Origin: Candidatus Mediterraneibacter colneyensis
GTDB lineage: Bacteria > Bacillota > Clostridia > Lachnospirales > Lachnospiraceae
NCBI GenBank assembly: GCA_019114745.1
Contig: DXEY01000172.1
Location: 1 to 34,743, forward strand
Direction of reading: 5' to 3'
DNA: 34,743 nt
A program made the translations under genes and the position numbers. The notes beneath the pieces were generated by a model, which was given only the letters and a program-made list of their open reading frames with translations, was not told the DNA's origin and ran no database searches. Positions 14,523 through 23,570 of this stretch are shown one piece after another (position 1 is the stretch's first letter; every line of letters starts with the position of its first letter).

Positions 14523-15926
14523 TTGTTTGCACAAATCATCAACACATTGAGCGATCTTTTGTACAGCTATATTCTGATCATTCTGCTCCTTGGCACAGGC
14601 ATTTATTTCACGATCAGAACTCACTTTGTACAATTCCGTTTGCTTCGTGAATCTATCCGCGTGGTCATGGAACCGAAAGAGGACGAGAACGGTCTGTCTT
14701 CATTTCAGGCCCTGATGGTTTCTACGGCGTCGCGTGTCGGTACGGGAAATATTGCGGGAATCTCCACAGCAATCTGTCTCGGAGGGCCGGGAGCTGTCTT
14801 CTGGATGTGGATCACCGCGCTCCTGGGAAGCGCTTCCGCGTTTATTGAGAGTACCCTGGCACAGATCTATAAAAGGAAGGCAGACGACGGAACCTGTTAC
14901 GGGGGTCCGGCATATTATATCCAGGCGGTGCTGAAGAAACGCTGGCTTGGTGCACTGTTTGCCGTATTTCTCATTCTTACCTATATGGTAGGATTTAACC
15001 TGGTGGCTTCTTTCAATATTGTGGACAGCTTCCGGACATACAGCTTTTTTAATGAATCGGTCACTCCGCTGATCGTTGGCGGCATTCTGGCCGTGATTTT
15101 CTGTATCTGTATCTGCGGCGGAAGCAAACGGATCTCCAGGATCACAGGAATTCTTGTACCGGTAATGGGAATCTTTTACCTGCTGCTGGCATTGTATGTG
15201 GTAGTGACTCATTTCGAGCTGATCCCGCAGATGTTTTCCGACATCTTTTCCAATGCGTTTGACTTTCAGGCGATCTTCGGAGGCTTCGCAGGTTCCTGTG
15301 TCATGCAGGGAATCAAGAGAGGATTGTTTTCTAATGAGGCGGGTGTTGGTTCCGCGCCGAATGCCGCTGCAAGTGCTTCTGTGTCCCACCCGGTGAAGCA
15401 GGGGCTTGTCCAGATGCTTTCCGTGTTTATTGATACGATCGTAATCTGTTCCGCCACATCGTTCCTTCTGCTCTGCTCCGGTGTTGCGCCGAGCGATGAA
15501 CTCAAGGGGATGCCCTGGGTGCAGGCGGCAGCGGAAGCGTCGCTGGGCCAGGCGGGGATCATCTTTATCACGATCGCGCTGTTCCTGTTTGCGTTTACTA
15601 CTCTGATCGGAAATTTTTTCTATGCTGAGATGGGACTTGGCTACCTGTGCGATAAAAAACCGAATAAAAATCTTCTTATTGCGCTGAGAGTTATTGCAAC
15701 GATCGTTGTGTTTGGCGGATCGATGATGGAATTTAGTGTGGCATGGAGTACGGCGGACGTTATTATGGGATTCCTTGCCCTGATCAACCTGCCCGTGATC
15801 ATTATACTGGGCGGACCGGCGATCCAGTGTATGCGCGATTATATGAAACAGAAAAGAGAAGGGAAAAATCCGGTGTTTAAAGCGAAAGATATCCGGCTTA
15901 GAGATAAGACGGATTTCTGGAATTAG
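14523..15926 (+). CDS. Sodium:alanine/glycine symporter (AGCS family)
   Basis: Inner membrane carrier that imports a small neutral amino acid (alanine or glycine in characterised members) with Na+ or H+. The 467 residues and about 11 hydrophobic segments fit the family. Signatures seen are T-R-V/S-R-V-G-T-G-N-I-A-G-I-S-T at about residues 69-81, F-W-M-W-I-T-A-L-L-G-S-A-S-A-F-I-E-S-T-L-A-Q in the next segment, Y-G-G-P-A-Y-Y-I and the N-E-A-G-V-G-S-A-P-N-A-A-A block near residue 270. The start is TTG at 14523, 8 bases after GAGG; the ATG at 14516 is in another frame and closes off quickly. It is monocistronic, with its own promoter. Confidence 0.93.
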   Translation: MFAQIINTLSDLLYSYILIILLLGTGIYFTIRTHFVQFRLLRESIRVVMEPKEDENGLSSFQALMVSTASRVGTGNIAGISTAICLGGPGAVFWMWITALLGSASAFIESTLAQIYKRKADDGTCYGGPAYYIQAVLKKRWLGALFAVFLILTYMVGFNLVASFNIVDSFRTYSFFNESVTPLIVGGILAVIFCICICGGSKRISRITGILVPVMGIFYLLLALYVVVTHFELIPQMFSDIFSNAFDFQAIFGGFAGSCVMQGIKRGLFSNEAGVGSAPNAAASASVSHPVKQGLVQMLSVFIDTIVICSATSFLLLCSGVAPSDELKGMPWVQAAAEASLGQAGIIFITIALFLFAFTTLIGNFFYAEMGLGYLCDKKPNKNLLIALRVIATIVVFGGSMMEFSVAWSTADVIMGFLALINLPVIIILGGPAIQCMRDYMKQKREGKNPVFKAKDIRLRDKTDFWN

Positions 15927-15927
15927 C

Positions 15928-15977
15928 AGACGGCTGCCGTGCCCGCATGAGCGGGTGTCTGCCTGTCATTTCTTTTT
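15928..15977 (+). terminator. Probable terminator after the symporter gene
   Basis: Nested inverted repeats GCAGAC/GTCTGC and CCCGC-ATGA-GCGGG, followed by a T-rich stretch ATTTCTTTTT. The T-run is offset by several bases from the stem, so efficiency is uncertain. Confidence 0.5.
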
Positions 15978-16022
15978 ACACGGATTTAACTCAAAATGAG
16001 CAGCCTTTTTTACAGCACGCTA

Positions 16023-16028
16023 TATAAT
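16023..16028 (+). promoter_or_regulatory. Possible -10 element of the seven-helix membrane protein gene
   Basis: A perfect TATAAT 37 bases before the preferred start at 16065, but without a recognisable -35 at 16-18 bases. If real, it rules out the earlier in-frame ATG at 15996, which would lie upstream of the transcript start. Confidence 0.35.
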
Positions 16029-16064
16029 TGTCAGCAGATCAGTATGCTCGTAAGGGGGATCAGC

Positions 16065-17243
16065 ATGACAGAAAAACGAAGTGTCCGATTTTTGAAATGG
16101 CTGCTCAGGGGTGTGGTGTCTTACGCGATTTTCATCTCAGCCGGTGTGCTGCTGTCTTTTGTTCCTGGAAGCCGGCTCGGTTTGTCTGAAGAGACTTTTT
16201 TGAATCTGCGGATGTTTCTGATGATTTTGGGTCCGGTTTATCTTACGCTGACAGTTAAAATAATTCTGACCGTTTCAGCCGCATTGAAGGGACAGGAAAA
16301 AGATACTGCTGAAAAGAGCAGGGGAGTGCTGTATTTTGTTATGGCTCTTTTGCTATCTGCCAGTCTGTCCGGTTCGCAGACGGTTTCCGACCTGTCCACC
16401 GGATATGCCGGGAGCAAGGGACTGCGGAATCTGGCGAAAAGCAGCCGTTATTCCATGAAGGGCAGGCGGTTTTTAAATGTATTTCTGCCGGTGGGATTCT
16501 ATCTGTTGATTTTGGAAGTGCTGACCCTTCTGGTCAGCATTGTTTCCTTTGCCCCTCTGCCGGAATCTGTGAGCAATGTGTTCCTCTTTCTGATCGCGCT
16601 GACCGCCCTGTCGCTCGTTTTTATCCCGCTTGTTCTTTCTCTGGTTTCCGGGTATCGGGGAGATAAAGCAGAATATGCTCAGAAACGTTCGGAAGAAAAA
16701 CAGAAGGCGGCTATGGCGGACGGTATGGTGCTTGAAACAGATCCCATCCGCCGCAGGGAGTATCTGCGTCTGCCGAAAATACTGACACTGCTTGTCTGTC
16801 CCTGCGTCTGTCTGGTTTCTGTTCCGGTGCTTGTTGCTACAAGGGACCTTCAGGCTCTTCTGGTTGTCAGGATGGTGCGGATGCCGTTTGTTTTACTGAT
16901 GGCAGCTTCGGTATTTTCCGTTATCCCTCTGCTGCTGTATTGGGCGAACTGTTCCGGAACCTCGCTGGTTCAGAGGATTTATATAGTCAAGGATCAGTTA
17001 TACTATACCGGTTACAGCGGCAGTATGGAGGAGCGAGTGGAATTTACCTTTATCCTGCTCCATCTGGAGCGCTGCCAGGTCGGGAAAAGAACAATCCGCA
17101 TCCGGGGCAGGTTTGTGAAAATAACGAAAGACGCTTACGGTACCGGGACCAAAGGACCGCTTACGAAAACCCTGCTGATTCCCCGGACTTTCCCTGTGGA
17201 ACAGGAACGGGCGCTGCTGGGATTTTTAGAGAAATATTCCTGA
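16065..17243 (+). CDS. Unrecognised membrane protein with about seven helices
   Basis: I do not recognise the family. The 392-residue protein has about seven hydrophobic segments: near residues 10-35, 48-74, 90-110, 140-168, 175-202, 246-267 and 280-306. A basic/glutamine-rich cytoplasmic-type loop lies between the fifth and sixth (K-R-S-E-E-K-Q-K). After the last helix comes a roughly 85-residue soluble tail with a Y-x-x-x-D-Q-L-Y-Y-T-G-Y-S-G-S beginning and many alternating hydrophobic and charged residues, perhaps a beta-rich domain. ATG 16065 was chosen because AAGGGGG lies 6 bases before it; the 15996 ATG has no such site. Its last 108 bases are overlapped on the other strand by a probable gene remnant. 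Confidence 0.65.
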   Translation: MTEKRSVRFLKWLLRGVVSYAIFISAGVLLSFVPGSRLGLSEETFLNLRMFLMILGPVYLTLTVKIILTVSAALKGQEKDTAEKSRGVLYFVMALLLSASLSGSQTVSDLSTGYAGSKGLRNLAKSSRYSMKGRRFLNVFLPVGFYLLILEVLTLLVSIVSFAPLPESVSNVFLFLIALTALSLVFIPLVLSLVSGYRGDKAEYAQKRSEEKQKAAMADGMVLETDPIRRREYLRLPKILTLLVCPCVCLVSVPVLVATRDLQALLVVRMVRMPFVLLMAASVFSVIPLLLYWANCSGTSLVQRIYIVKDQLYYTGYSGSMEERVEFTFILLHLERCQVGKRTIRIRGRFVKITKDAYGTGTKGPLTKTLLIPRTFPVEQERALLGFLEKYS

Positions 17244-17512
17244 TTGTGCAAAATAACTCTATCCAGGAATCCCGACTCATCAAAGGTCAGATTCCAATAT
17301 GCAGCCCCGGATGAAGTCTCCCGGTAGGTGAGACTGTGATCCATATAACTTTGATCCGGCGCGCCGTATCGTTTCAGCACATCCTCCCTGGAGGCCCATC
17401 CAGGCATGAGCCCGCCGGGAATCCGAAGATCCGTTCCGGAAAAATCATAATTTCCATAGATCACGCAGACAGTCCCTACAGTACATTGGGTTATATCCAG
17501 AGTCTGCCCGCT
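17135..17512 (-). pseudogene. Probable truncated remnant of an unknown gene, antisense strand
   Basis: A minus-strand frame runs from just after a TGA at 17513-17515 to a stop at 17135. From about 17512 to 17231 it looks coding: T-V-C-V-I-Y-G-N-Y-D-F-S-G-T-D-L-R-I-P, then G-W-A-S-R-E-D-V-L-K-R-Y-G-A-P-D and Y-W-N-L-T-F-D-E-S-G-F-L-D-R-V-I, a pattern of a small beta-rich repeat domain with 'x-V-x-x-R-Y-G-x-P-D' as seen in SmpA/OmlA-like and other lipoprotein modules. It lacks a ribosome binding site and the region upstream is blocked by the stop, so the N-terminal part seems lost. The last 35 codons run antisense into the neighbouring membrane gene and look random. The GTG at 17464 is the only in-frame start candidate. 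This reading is an inference from composition. Confidence 0.5.
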
Positions 17513-17524
17513 TCATCCTATCCT

Positions 17525-17553
17525 TTGCAACTATCCACGGATTATGTTATCCT
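17525..17553 (+). promoter_or_regulatory. Promoter of murE
   Basis: TTGCAA (17525-17530), a 17-base spacer and TATCCT (17548-17553), about 60 bases before the GTG start. It may drive the long downstream gene block. Confidence 0.65.
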
Positions 17554-17613
17554 ATAGAGTGACAATAAAGAATCCAATCCGAATCATGGAAGAGGAGCAG
17601 GAGGAATCATACT

Positions 17614-19083
17614 GTGAAATTAAGTAAACTACTGGAACGTCTGGAATACAAGGTTGTTCAGGGGAACGATGAGATTGAAGTGACGACGCTGATCAATGAC
17701 TCCCGGAAAGTGGAGGAAGGATCTGTGTTTGTATGCATCAGCGGAGCTGTGTCTGACGGACACCGGTTCATCCCGGATGTGGCGGGCAAAGGAGCAGCGG
17801 CTGTTATAGTGGAGAAGGAAGTGGAAGCGCCGGAGCATGTGACGGTCATCCGGGTAGAGGATACCAGATATGCGCTGGCGCTTATGTCCGCAGCCTATTT
17901 CGGATATCCGGCTGAGAAACTGAAAGTGATCGGCATAACCGGAACGAAAGGGAAAACTACCACTACCTATATGATCAAATCCATCCTGGACAGTGTAGGG
18001 TATAAAGTGGGTCTGATCGGCACGATCGAGGCTATCATCGGAGACGAAAAGATCCCGGCTTCCAACACGACGCCGGAGTCGTATACGATCCAACAGTATT
18101 TTGCGCGGATGGTGGAAGCAGGCTGCGACTGTGTTGTGATGGAAGTATCTTCCCAGGGGCTTATGCTCCACCGCACGGCCGGCATCCAGTTTGAGATCGG
18201 CATTTTTACGAATCTGGGAAAAGACCATATCGGGCCGAACGAACATAAAGACTTTGACGACTACAAACGCTGTAAGGGACTTTTGTTCAGGCAGTGTAAT
18301 CTGGGCATCGCCAATATTGACGACAGGTATTTCCGGGATGTGTTCCGCGGGGCAACCTGCCGCACAGAGACATTCGGGTTTTCCGCAGAGGCGGATCTCC
18401 GGGCAGAGGACGTACAGCTTGTCTCCAGACCCGGCTACCTGGGTGTGGCTTACCACGTGGCAGGGCTGATGGATTTCGATGTGGAGATCGATATCCCGGG
18501 GACGTTCAGCGTATACAATTCCCTGACTGCGATCTCGGTCTGCCGCCACTTTAAAGTGCCGGTGGATAAGATACGGGAAGCGCTCAAAAAGGCGAAAGTA
18601 AAAGGCAGGATCGAGATGGTCAAAGTGTCGGATGAATTTACGCTGATGATCGATTATGCACACAATGCGATGAGCCTTGAGAGCCTGCTTACCACATTAA
18701 AAGAATATCATCCGAAGCGCCTTGTGTGTCTCTTTGGCTGCGGCGGAAACCGGTCGAAAGACAGACGCTACGAGATGGGGGAAGTATCGGGAAGGCTGGC
18801 AGACCTGACGATCATCACGTCGGATAATCCGAGATTTGAGGAGCCCCAGGCGATCATAGACGACATCAAAGAGGGGATCGGAAGGACAGCCGGGAAGTAT
18901 GTGGAGATCTGTGACAGGAAAGAAGCGATCCGGTATGCGATCGAACACGGGCAGCCGGGGGATGTGATCGTTCTGGCAGGAAAAGGACATGAAGACTATC
19001 AGGAGATCAGAGGCGTCAAATATCCGATGGATGAACGCGTCCTGATCTCGGAAGTGTTAGAGGAAATAAAAGAAGGAAAGTAA
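17614..19083 (+). CDS. murE: UDP-MurNAc-L-Ala-D-Glu:meso-diaminopimelate ligase
   Basis: Adds the third amino acid to the peptidoglycan stem peptide in the cytoplasm, using ATP. The 489 residues carry the Mur ligase ATP loop G-I-T-G-T-K-G-K-T-T-T-T at about residues 107-118, the H-N-A-M-S region in the central domain, and the substrate-specificity motif D-N-P-R at about residues 403-406, which marks meso-diaminopimelate rather than lysine. The start is GTG, with AGGAGG about 9 bases upstream. It has its own promoter, and its stop is 4 bases before the priA start, so they are co-transcribed. Standing apart from a mur/dcw cluster is common for clostridial murE. Confidence 0.95.
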   Translation: MKLSKLLERLEYKVVQGNDEIEVTTLINDSRKVEEGSVFVCISGAVSDGHRFIPDVAGKGAAAVIVEKEVEAPEHVTVIRVEDTRYALALMSAAYFGYPAEKLKVIGITGTKGKTTTTYMIKSILDSVGYKVGLIGTIEAIIGDEKIPASNTTPESYTIQQYFARMVEAGCDCVVMEVSSQGLMLHRTAGIQFEIGIFTNLGKDHIGPNEHKDFDDYKRCKGLLFRQCNLGIANIDDRYFRDVFRGATCRTETFGFSAEADLRAEDVQLVSRPGYLGVAYHVAGLMDFDVEIDIPGTFSVYNSLTAISVCRHFKVPVDKIREALKKAKVKGRIEMVKVSDEFTLMIDYAHNAMSLESLLTTLKEYHPKRLVCLFGCGGNRSKDRRYEMGEVSGRLADLTIITSDNPRFEEPQAIIDDIKEGIGRTAGKYVEICDRKEAIRYAIEHGQPGDVIVLAGKGHEDYQEIRGVKYPMDERVLISEVLEEIKEGK

Positions 19084-19087
19084 CCGC

Positions 19088-21346
19088 GTGTTTGCAGATG
19101 TGATCATAGACATACAACATGAAAAACTGGATAAGATCTTTCAGTACCGTATCCCGGAGGCGATCGGTGAGAAGCTGGAAGCAGGGATGGAGGTTATCGT
19201 CCCTTTCGGGAAGGGAAACCGTCAGATCAAAGGGTATGTGACGGGCATCTCCGAGACGTGCGATTATGACCTGTCCAAGGTGAAGGATATCGCAGCGATC
19301 TCTGAGCAGGGCGTGGAGATCGAGGCAAAGCTCATCGCCCTTGCCGCCTGGATGAAACAGAACTATGGCGGCACTATGATCCAGGCGCTGAAGACCGTCC
19401 TCCCCATCAAGCAGAAAGAAAATGCCAAAGTAAAGAAACGGCTGCGTCTGCTGCTGGATCGGGATACCGGGGAGCGCCAGCTCCATTACTATCTGGAAAA
19501 GAACCAGAAAGCCCGCGCCAGACTGATGGCGGCTCTTCTGGACGACCCGGTGCTGGAGTATGAGCTTGTGACAAAGAAGTTAAATATCACAATGCCGGTG
19601 ATCCGCGCCCTTGAGGAACAGGGCGTGCTGGCACTGGAGACAGAGCAGGTTTTCAGGGATCCGGTAAAAAAGGCGGAAGGGCCGGCGAAGCAGATCACAT
19701 TTACAGATGAACAGCGGCATGTGATCGGGCGGTTCCGTGAGGACTATCTGTCAGGGGAGAGAAAAACGTATCTGATCCACGGGGTGACCGGGAGCGGTAA
19801 GACGGAAGTATATATGGAGATGATACAGACCGTGGTGGATCAGGGAAAGCAGGCGATCGTGCTGATCCCGGAGATTGCCCTGACCTATCAGACGGTCATG
19901 CGCTTTTACAGAAAGTTTGGCGGGCGGGTATCGATCATGAACTCACGACTTTCTCCCGGGGAGAGATATGACCAGATGATGCGTGCCCGCGCGGGAGAGG
20001 TGGACGTGATGATCGGTCCGAGATCTGCGCTGTTTACGCCGTTTCCGGATCTGGGTCTGATCGTGATCGATGAGGAACATGAGCCGACTTACAAGAGCGA
20101 ACAGACGCCACGGTATCACGCCAGGGAGACCGCAGTCAGGCGGGCTCAGATGGAAGGGGCGAGCGTCGTGCTCGGAAGCGCCACTCCTTCCATGGAAGCC
20201 ATGTACCGCGCAAGGCGGGGCGAGTATGAGCTTTTCGAGATGAAGAACCGTTCCCGTATGCAGAAGATGGCGGAAGTATATACCGTTGATATGAGGGAAG
20301 AATTAAAGAGTGGCAGCCGTTCGATCCTGAGCAGAAAGCTCTCGGAGCTTATGGCAGACCGGTTGGAGAAAAAAGAGCAGATCATGCTCTTCTTAAACCG
20401 CCGGGGGTACTCCGGTTTTGTCTCATGCAGAGAATGCGGATATGTGGTAAAATGTCCCCATTGCGACGTGTCTCTCTCTGTCCACAGGGACGGGATCATG
20501 AGATGCCACTACTGTGGGTACGAACAGCCGAGGATCACAGAGTGCCCGGAATGCGGATCCCGGTATATCGGGGAATTTCGTGCCGGCACCCAGCAGATCG
20601 AAGACATTGTAAAAGCACAGTTCCCGGACGCGCGGGTACTCAGGATGGATATGGACACGACAAGACAGAAAGATGCCCATGAAAAGATCCTGTCCGCATT
20701 TGCCAATGAGGAGGCGGATGTGTTAGTGGGAACCCAGATGATCGTGAAGGGACACGATTTCCCGAACGTCACTCTGGTCGGAGTGCTTGCGGCGGATATG
20801 TCTCTCTATACGGCAGATTACCGTTCCGGTGAGCGGACATTCCAGCTTTTGACCCAGGCGGCAGGACGTGCCGGCAGGGGGGAGCGGCCCGGGGCGGCTG
20901 TGATCCAGACTTACGATCCGGGACATTATGCCATCGAGACTGCTGCCGCCCAGGACTATGAAGCGTTTTATGAAGAAGAGATCCGCTACCGTGAGCTTAT
21001 GGGTTACCCTCCGGCGGAACACCTCCTTGCCGTTCATGCGGCTTCTGAAGATCAGCCGCTCCTGGAAGAGGGCTGCCGTTATCTGAAGGCATATATCCTG
21101 CGGATCATCCGCAGTATGGAGAGAGGCGGGACAGACGGCAGAGACCGGGAGAGAGAGGGAGCGCAGGTGATCGGCCCTGCCAGCCCGGGGATCGACAAGA
21201 TCAAAGATGTTTACCGCCGGGTGATCTATATCAAGGCATATGAATATAAAGCGCTCGTTGGGATAAAAGACAAAACAGAACAATATATTGAGATAAACAC
21301 AGGTTTTAATAAGATACGGATCCAGTTTGACTTTGATCCGATGTAA
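19088..21346 (+). CDS. priA: Primosomal replication restart helicase PriA
   Basis: 3'-to-5' helicase that recognises stalled forks and reloads the replicative helicase. The 752 residues show the N-terminal DNA-binding domain (about 1-105, A-D-V-I-I-D-I and V-P-F-G-K-G-N-R), Walker A G-V-T-G-S-G-K-T-E-V-Y at about 232-242, Walker B D-E-E-H near 326, the zinc-binding insert with four C-x-x-C pairs (C-R-E-C, C-P-H-C, C-H-Y-C, C-P-E-C) at about 445-495, and helicase motifs V through VI (G-T-Q-M-I-V-K-G-H-D-F, Q-A-A-G-R-A-G-R). The start is GTG, 4 bases after murE; the site AAGGAAAG lies at the murE end. Confidence 0.95.
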   Translation: MFADVIIDIQHEKLDKIFQYRIPEAIGEKLEAGMEVIVPFGKGNRQIKGYVTGISETCDYDLSKVKDIAAISEQGVEIEAKLIALAAWMKQNYGGTMIQALKTVLPIKQKENAKVKKRLRLLLDRDTGERQLHYYLEKNQKARARLMAALLDDPVLEYELVTKKLNITMPVIRALEEQGVLALETEQVFRDPVKKAEGPAKQITFTDEQRHVIGRFREDYLSGERKTYLIHGVTGSGKTEVYMEMIQTVVDQGKQAIVLIPEIALTYQTVMRFYRKFGGRVSIMNSRLSPGERYDQMMRARAGEVDVMIGPRSALFTPFPDLGLIVIDEEHEPTYKSEQTPRYHARETAVRRAQMEGASVVLGSATPSMEAMYRARRGEYELFEMKNRSRMQKMAEVYTVDMREELKSGSRSILSRKLSELMADRLEKKEQIMLFLNRRGYSGFVSCRECGYVVKCPHCDVSLSVHRDGIMRCHYCGYEQPRITECPECGSRYIGEFRAGTQQIEDIVKAQFPDARVLRMDMDTTRQKDAHEKILSAFANEEADVLVGTQMIVKGHDFPNVTLVGVLAADMSLYTADYRSGERTFQLLTQAAGRAGRGERPGAAVIQTYDPGHYAIETAAAQDYEAFYEEEIRYRELMGYPPAEHLLAVHAASEDQPLLEEGCRYLKAYILRIIRSMERGGTDGRDREREGAQVIGPASPGIDKIKDVYRRVIYIKAYEYKALVGIKDKTEQYIEINTGFNKIRIQFDFDPM

Positions 21347-21374
21347 AACACACAGAATGAAAAGGAGGCCAATC

Positions 21375-21884
21375 ATGGCAATCAGACAGGTAAGAGAGAT
21401 AGGCGATGAGATATTGACAAAACAGTGTAAGGCAGTCCCGAAGATGACGCTGCGCACAAAGATCCTGATCGGGGACATGCTGGAGACGATGTATGAGTAT
21501 AACGGCGTCGGGCTGGCAGCTCCTCAGGTGGGAGTCCTCAAAAGGATTGTAGTGATCGACGTGGGGGAAGGCCCGATCGTGCTGATCAACCCGGAGATCA
21601 TCGAGACTTCCGGTGAACAGACCGGAGAGGAAGGCTGTCTGAGCGTTCCGGGAAAATGGGGCATCGTAACACGACCTGACCATGTGAAGGTGAGAGCCCT
21701 GAACCAGGAGATGGAGCCTGTGGAACTGGAAGGGGAAGGCCTGCTGGCAAGAGCATTCTGCCACGAGATCGACCATCTGTCCGGGGAACTGTATGTAGAT
21801 AAAACGGAGGACGGACTCCACGATGTGACTTATGACAGCGGCGATGCTGACGGGGAGGACGAAGGAGAAGAAACGGAGGAATAG
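21375..21884 (+). CDS. def: Peptide deformylase
   Basis: Removes the formyl group from the N-terminal methionine of new proteins. The 169 residues contain the three deformylase motifs: G-V-G-L-A-A-P-Q-V-G at residues 44-53, E-E-G-C-L-S-V-P with metal ligand C88, and H130-E131-I-D-H134 with the two histidine ligands. The start at 21375 has AAAGGAGG 7-8 bases upstream; the earlier in-frame ATG at 21327 lies inside priA and would add an unlikely 16-residue lead. It pairs functionally with fmt, which starts 4 bases after the stop. Confidence 0.96.
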   Translation: MAIRQVREIGDEILTKQCKAVPKMTLRTKILIGDMLETMYEYNGVGLAAPQVGVLKRIVVIDVGEGPIVLINPEIIETSGEQTGEEGCLSVPGKWGIVTRPDHVKVRALNQEMEPVELEGEGLLARAFCHEIDHLSGELYVDKTEDGLHDVTYDSGDADGEDEGEETEE

Positions 21885-21888
21885 AGCG

Positions 21889-22827
21889 ATGCGTGTGATC
21901 TTTATGGGAACCCCCGAATTTTCCGTGGGAACATTAGAGGCGCTGATCGCGGCGGGACATGAAGTGTGCCTGGCTGTGACTCAGCCGGATAAGCCAAAAG
22001 GCAGGGGCAGGGCGATGCAGGCTCCGCCAGTGAAAGAGAGGGCGGAGTTTTATGGCATCCCGGTCTGTCAGCCGAAGAGAGTGAGGGATCCGGAGTGCGT
22101 GGAGGAACTGAGAAAATTTAATGCGGATGTGATCGTTGTAGTGGCGTTTGGACAGATCCTTCCGAAGTCGATACTGGAACTGACGCCTTACGGATGTATT
22201 AATGTACATGCGTCTCTTCTTCCAAAGTACCGCGGCGCGGCTCCGATCCAGTGGGCGATCATCGACGGCGAGACGGTGACGGGAGTGACTACGATGCAGA
22301 TGGATGAGGGACTGGATACCGGGGATATGATCATGAAAACGGAAGTCCCCATTACGGAAGACGAGACAGGGGATACCCTTCATGACAAGCTGGCGGCAGC
22401 AGGGGCGCAGCTCTGCGTGGAGACCCTGAAGGCGCTGGAAGATCAGACGGCGTCATTTGAAAAACAGGGGGACAGTCCTACAGCCTATGCTAAAATGCTC
22501 ACAAAAGAACTGGGAAACATTGACTGGAACTGCCCGGCGGTCCAGATCGGGCGCCTGATCCGGGGACTGAATTCATGGCCCGGCGCATATACACGGTGGA
22601 ACGGCAAAGTAATGAAGATTTGGAAGGCAAAGGCAGAGACATGCGAAAAGCCCCAGGCAGATCCGGGAACGGTAGTTTCTGTCGGAAAAAATGAGTTCGC
22701 CGTACAGACAGGCGACGGCATCCTGCGCGTGCTGGAAGTTCAGATGCCGGGAAAGAAGAGGATGGAGACAGGTGCCTTCCTGAGGGGGAATACGATGGAG
22801 CCGGGGAGTGTTCTGACAAGCGAGTGA
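21889..22827 (+). CDS. fmt: Methionyl-tRNA formyltransferase
   Basis: Formylates initiator Met-tRNA using 10-formyltetrahydrofolate; def later removes the formyl group. The 312 residues are standard. The N-terminus M-R-V-I-F-M-G-T-P-E-F-S-V is diagnostic; N-V-H-A-S-L-L-P-K-Y-R-G-A-A-P-I-Q-W at about residues 105-122 contains the catalytic Asn and His and the S-L-L-P-x-x-R-G-A signature, and the D in G-x-D-T-G-D follows. The C-terminal tRNA-binding domain covers about 205-312. GGAGGA lies 8 bases before ATG 21889, overlapping the end of def. The upstream in-frame ATG at 21832 lies inside def and was rejected. Confidence 0.96.
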   Translation: MRVIFMGTPEFSVGTLEALIAAGHEVCLAVTQPDKPKGRGRAMQAPPVKERAEFYGIPVCQPKRVRDPECVEELRKFNADVIVVVAFGQILPKSILELTPYGCINVHASLLPKYRGAAPIQWAIIDGETVTGVTTMQMDEGLDTGDMIMKTEVPITEDETGDTLHDKLAAAGAQLCVETLKALEDQTASFEKQGDSPTAYAKMLTKELGNIDWNCPAVQIGRLIRGLNSWPGAYTRWNGKVMKIWKAKAETCEKPQADPGTVVSVGKNEFAVQTGDGILRVLEVQMPGKKRMETGAFLRGNTMEPGSVLTSE

Positions 22828-22868
22828 TGCAGGGAACACCGGCGTTCTGAATGCAGGAGGTTGCGATT

Positions 22869-23570
22869 ATGTTTTACTATTATTATGACTGGACCTATAT
22901 CCTTGTTGTTATCGGTGCGGTTATCTGTATTGCGGCATCAGGAAGAGTGAACAGCGTCTTTTCCCGCTATTCAGGAGTGAGAAGCCGTCTCGGCCTGACC
23001 GGGAGGGAAGCGGCTGAACAGATCCTGCACAGAAATGGGATCTATGACGTACAGGTGATCCATATTTCCGGGAATCTGACCGACCATTATAATCCGGGGA
23101 AAAAGACCCTCGGGCTGTCGGACACGGTATATAATTCTACTTCTGTGGCTGCTATTGGAGTGGCAGCTCATGAGTGCGGGCACGCGGTGCAGCATGCAGT
23201 CGGCTATGCCCCGCTGTCCATCCGGGGAGCGCTGGTTCCTGTGGCAAATATCGGATCCATGGCGGCATGGCCGCTGATCATCATCGGGCTTCTGATGAAC
23301 GGTCAGACTGCGGCGCTGTTCATCAATCTGGGGATCCTGCTCTTTTCGGCAGCAGTGCTCTTTCAGCTCGTGACCCTTCCGGTGGAATTTAACGCATCGA
23401 GACGGGCGGTAAAAGAACTGGAGTCCTCAGGAATGCTCTATCAGGATGAGGCGGCGTCAGTTAAAAAGGTGCTGGGTGCGGCGGCGCTCACTTATGTAGC
23501 GAGTGCGGCGGCGATGATCCTGCAGCTGCTGCGTCTCATTATCATTGGAGGAAGAAGAAGGAATGACTAA
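22869..23570 (+). CDS. Zinc metallopeptidase, YugP family
   Basis: Membrane-anchored zinc peptidase of unknown substrate (Zn_peptidase_2 family). The 233 residues begin M-F-Y-Y-Y-Y-D-W-T-Y-I with a first hydrophobic segment to about residue 30. The zinc-binding motif A-A-H-E-C-G-H-A-V-Q-H (H-E-x-x-H) is at about residues 101-107, and two or three more hydrophobic segments follow, with the N-A-S-R-R-A segment near residue 180. AGGAGG lies about 9 bases before ATG 22869; the in-frame ATG at 22851 lacks one. Its last 8 bases overlap rsmB. The position between fmt and rsmB is conserved in clostridia and suggests only co-expression. Confidence 0.9.
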   Translation: MFYYYYDWTYILVVIGAVICIAASGRVNSVFSRYSGVRSRLGLTGREAAEQILHRNGIYDVQVIHISGNLTDHYNPGKKTLGLSDTVYNSTSVAAIGVAAHECGHAVQHAVGYAPLSIRGALVPVANIGSMAAWPLIIIGLLMNGQTAALFINLGILLFSAAVLFQLVTLPVEFNASRRAVKELESSGMLYQDEAASVKKVLGAAALTYVASAAAMILQLLRLIIIGGRRRND

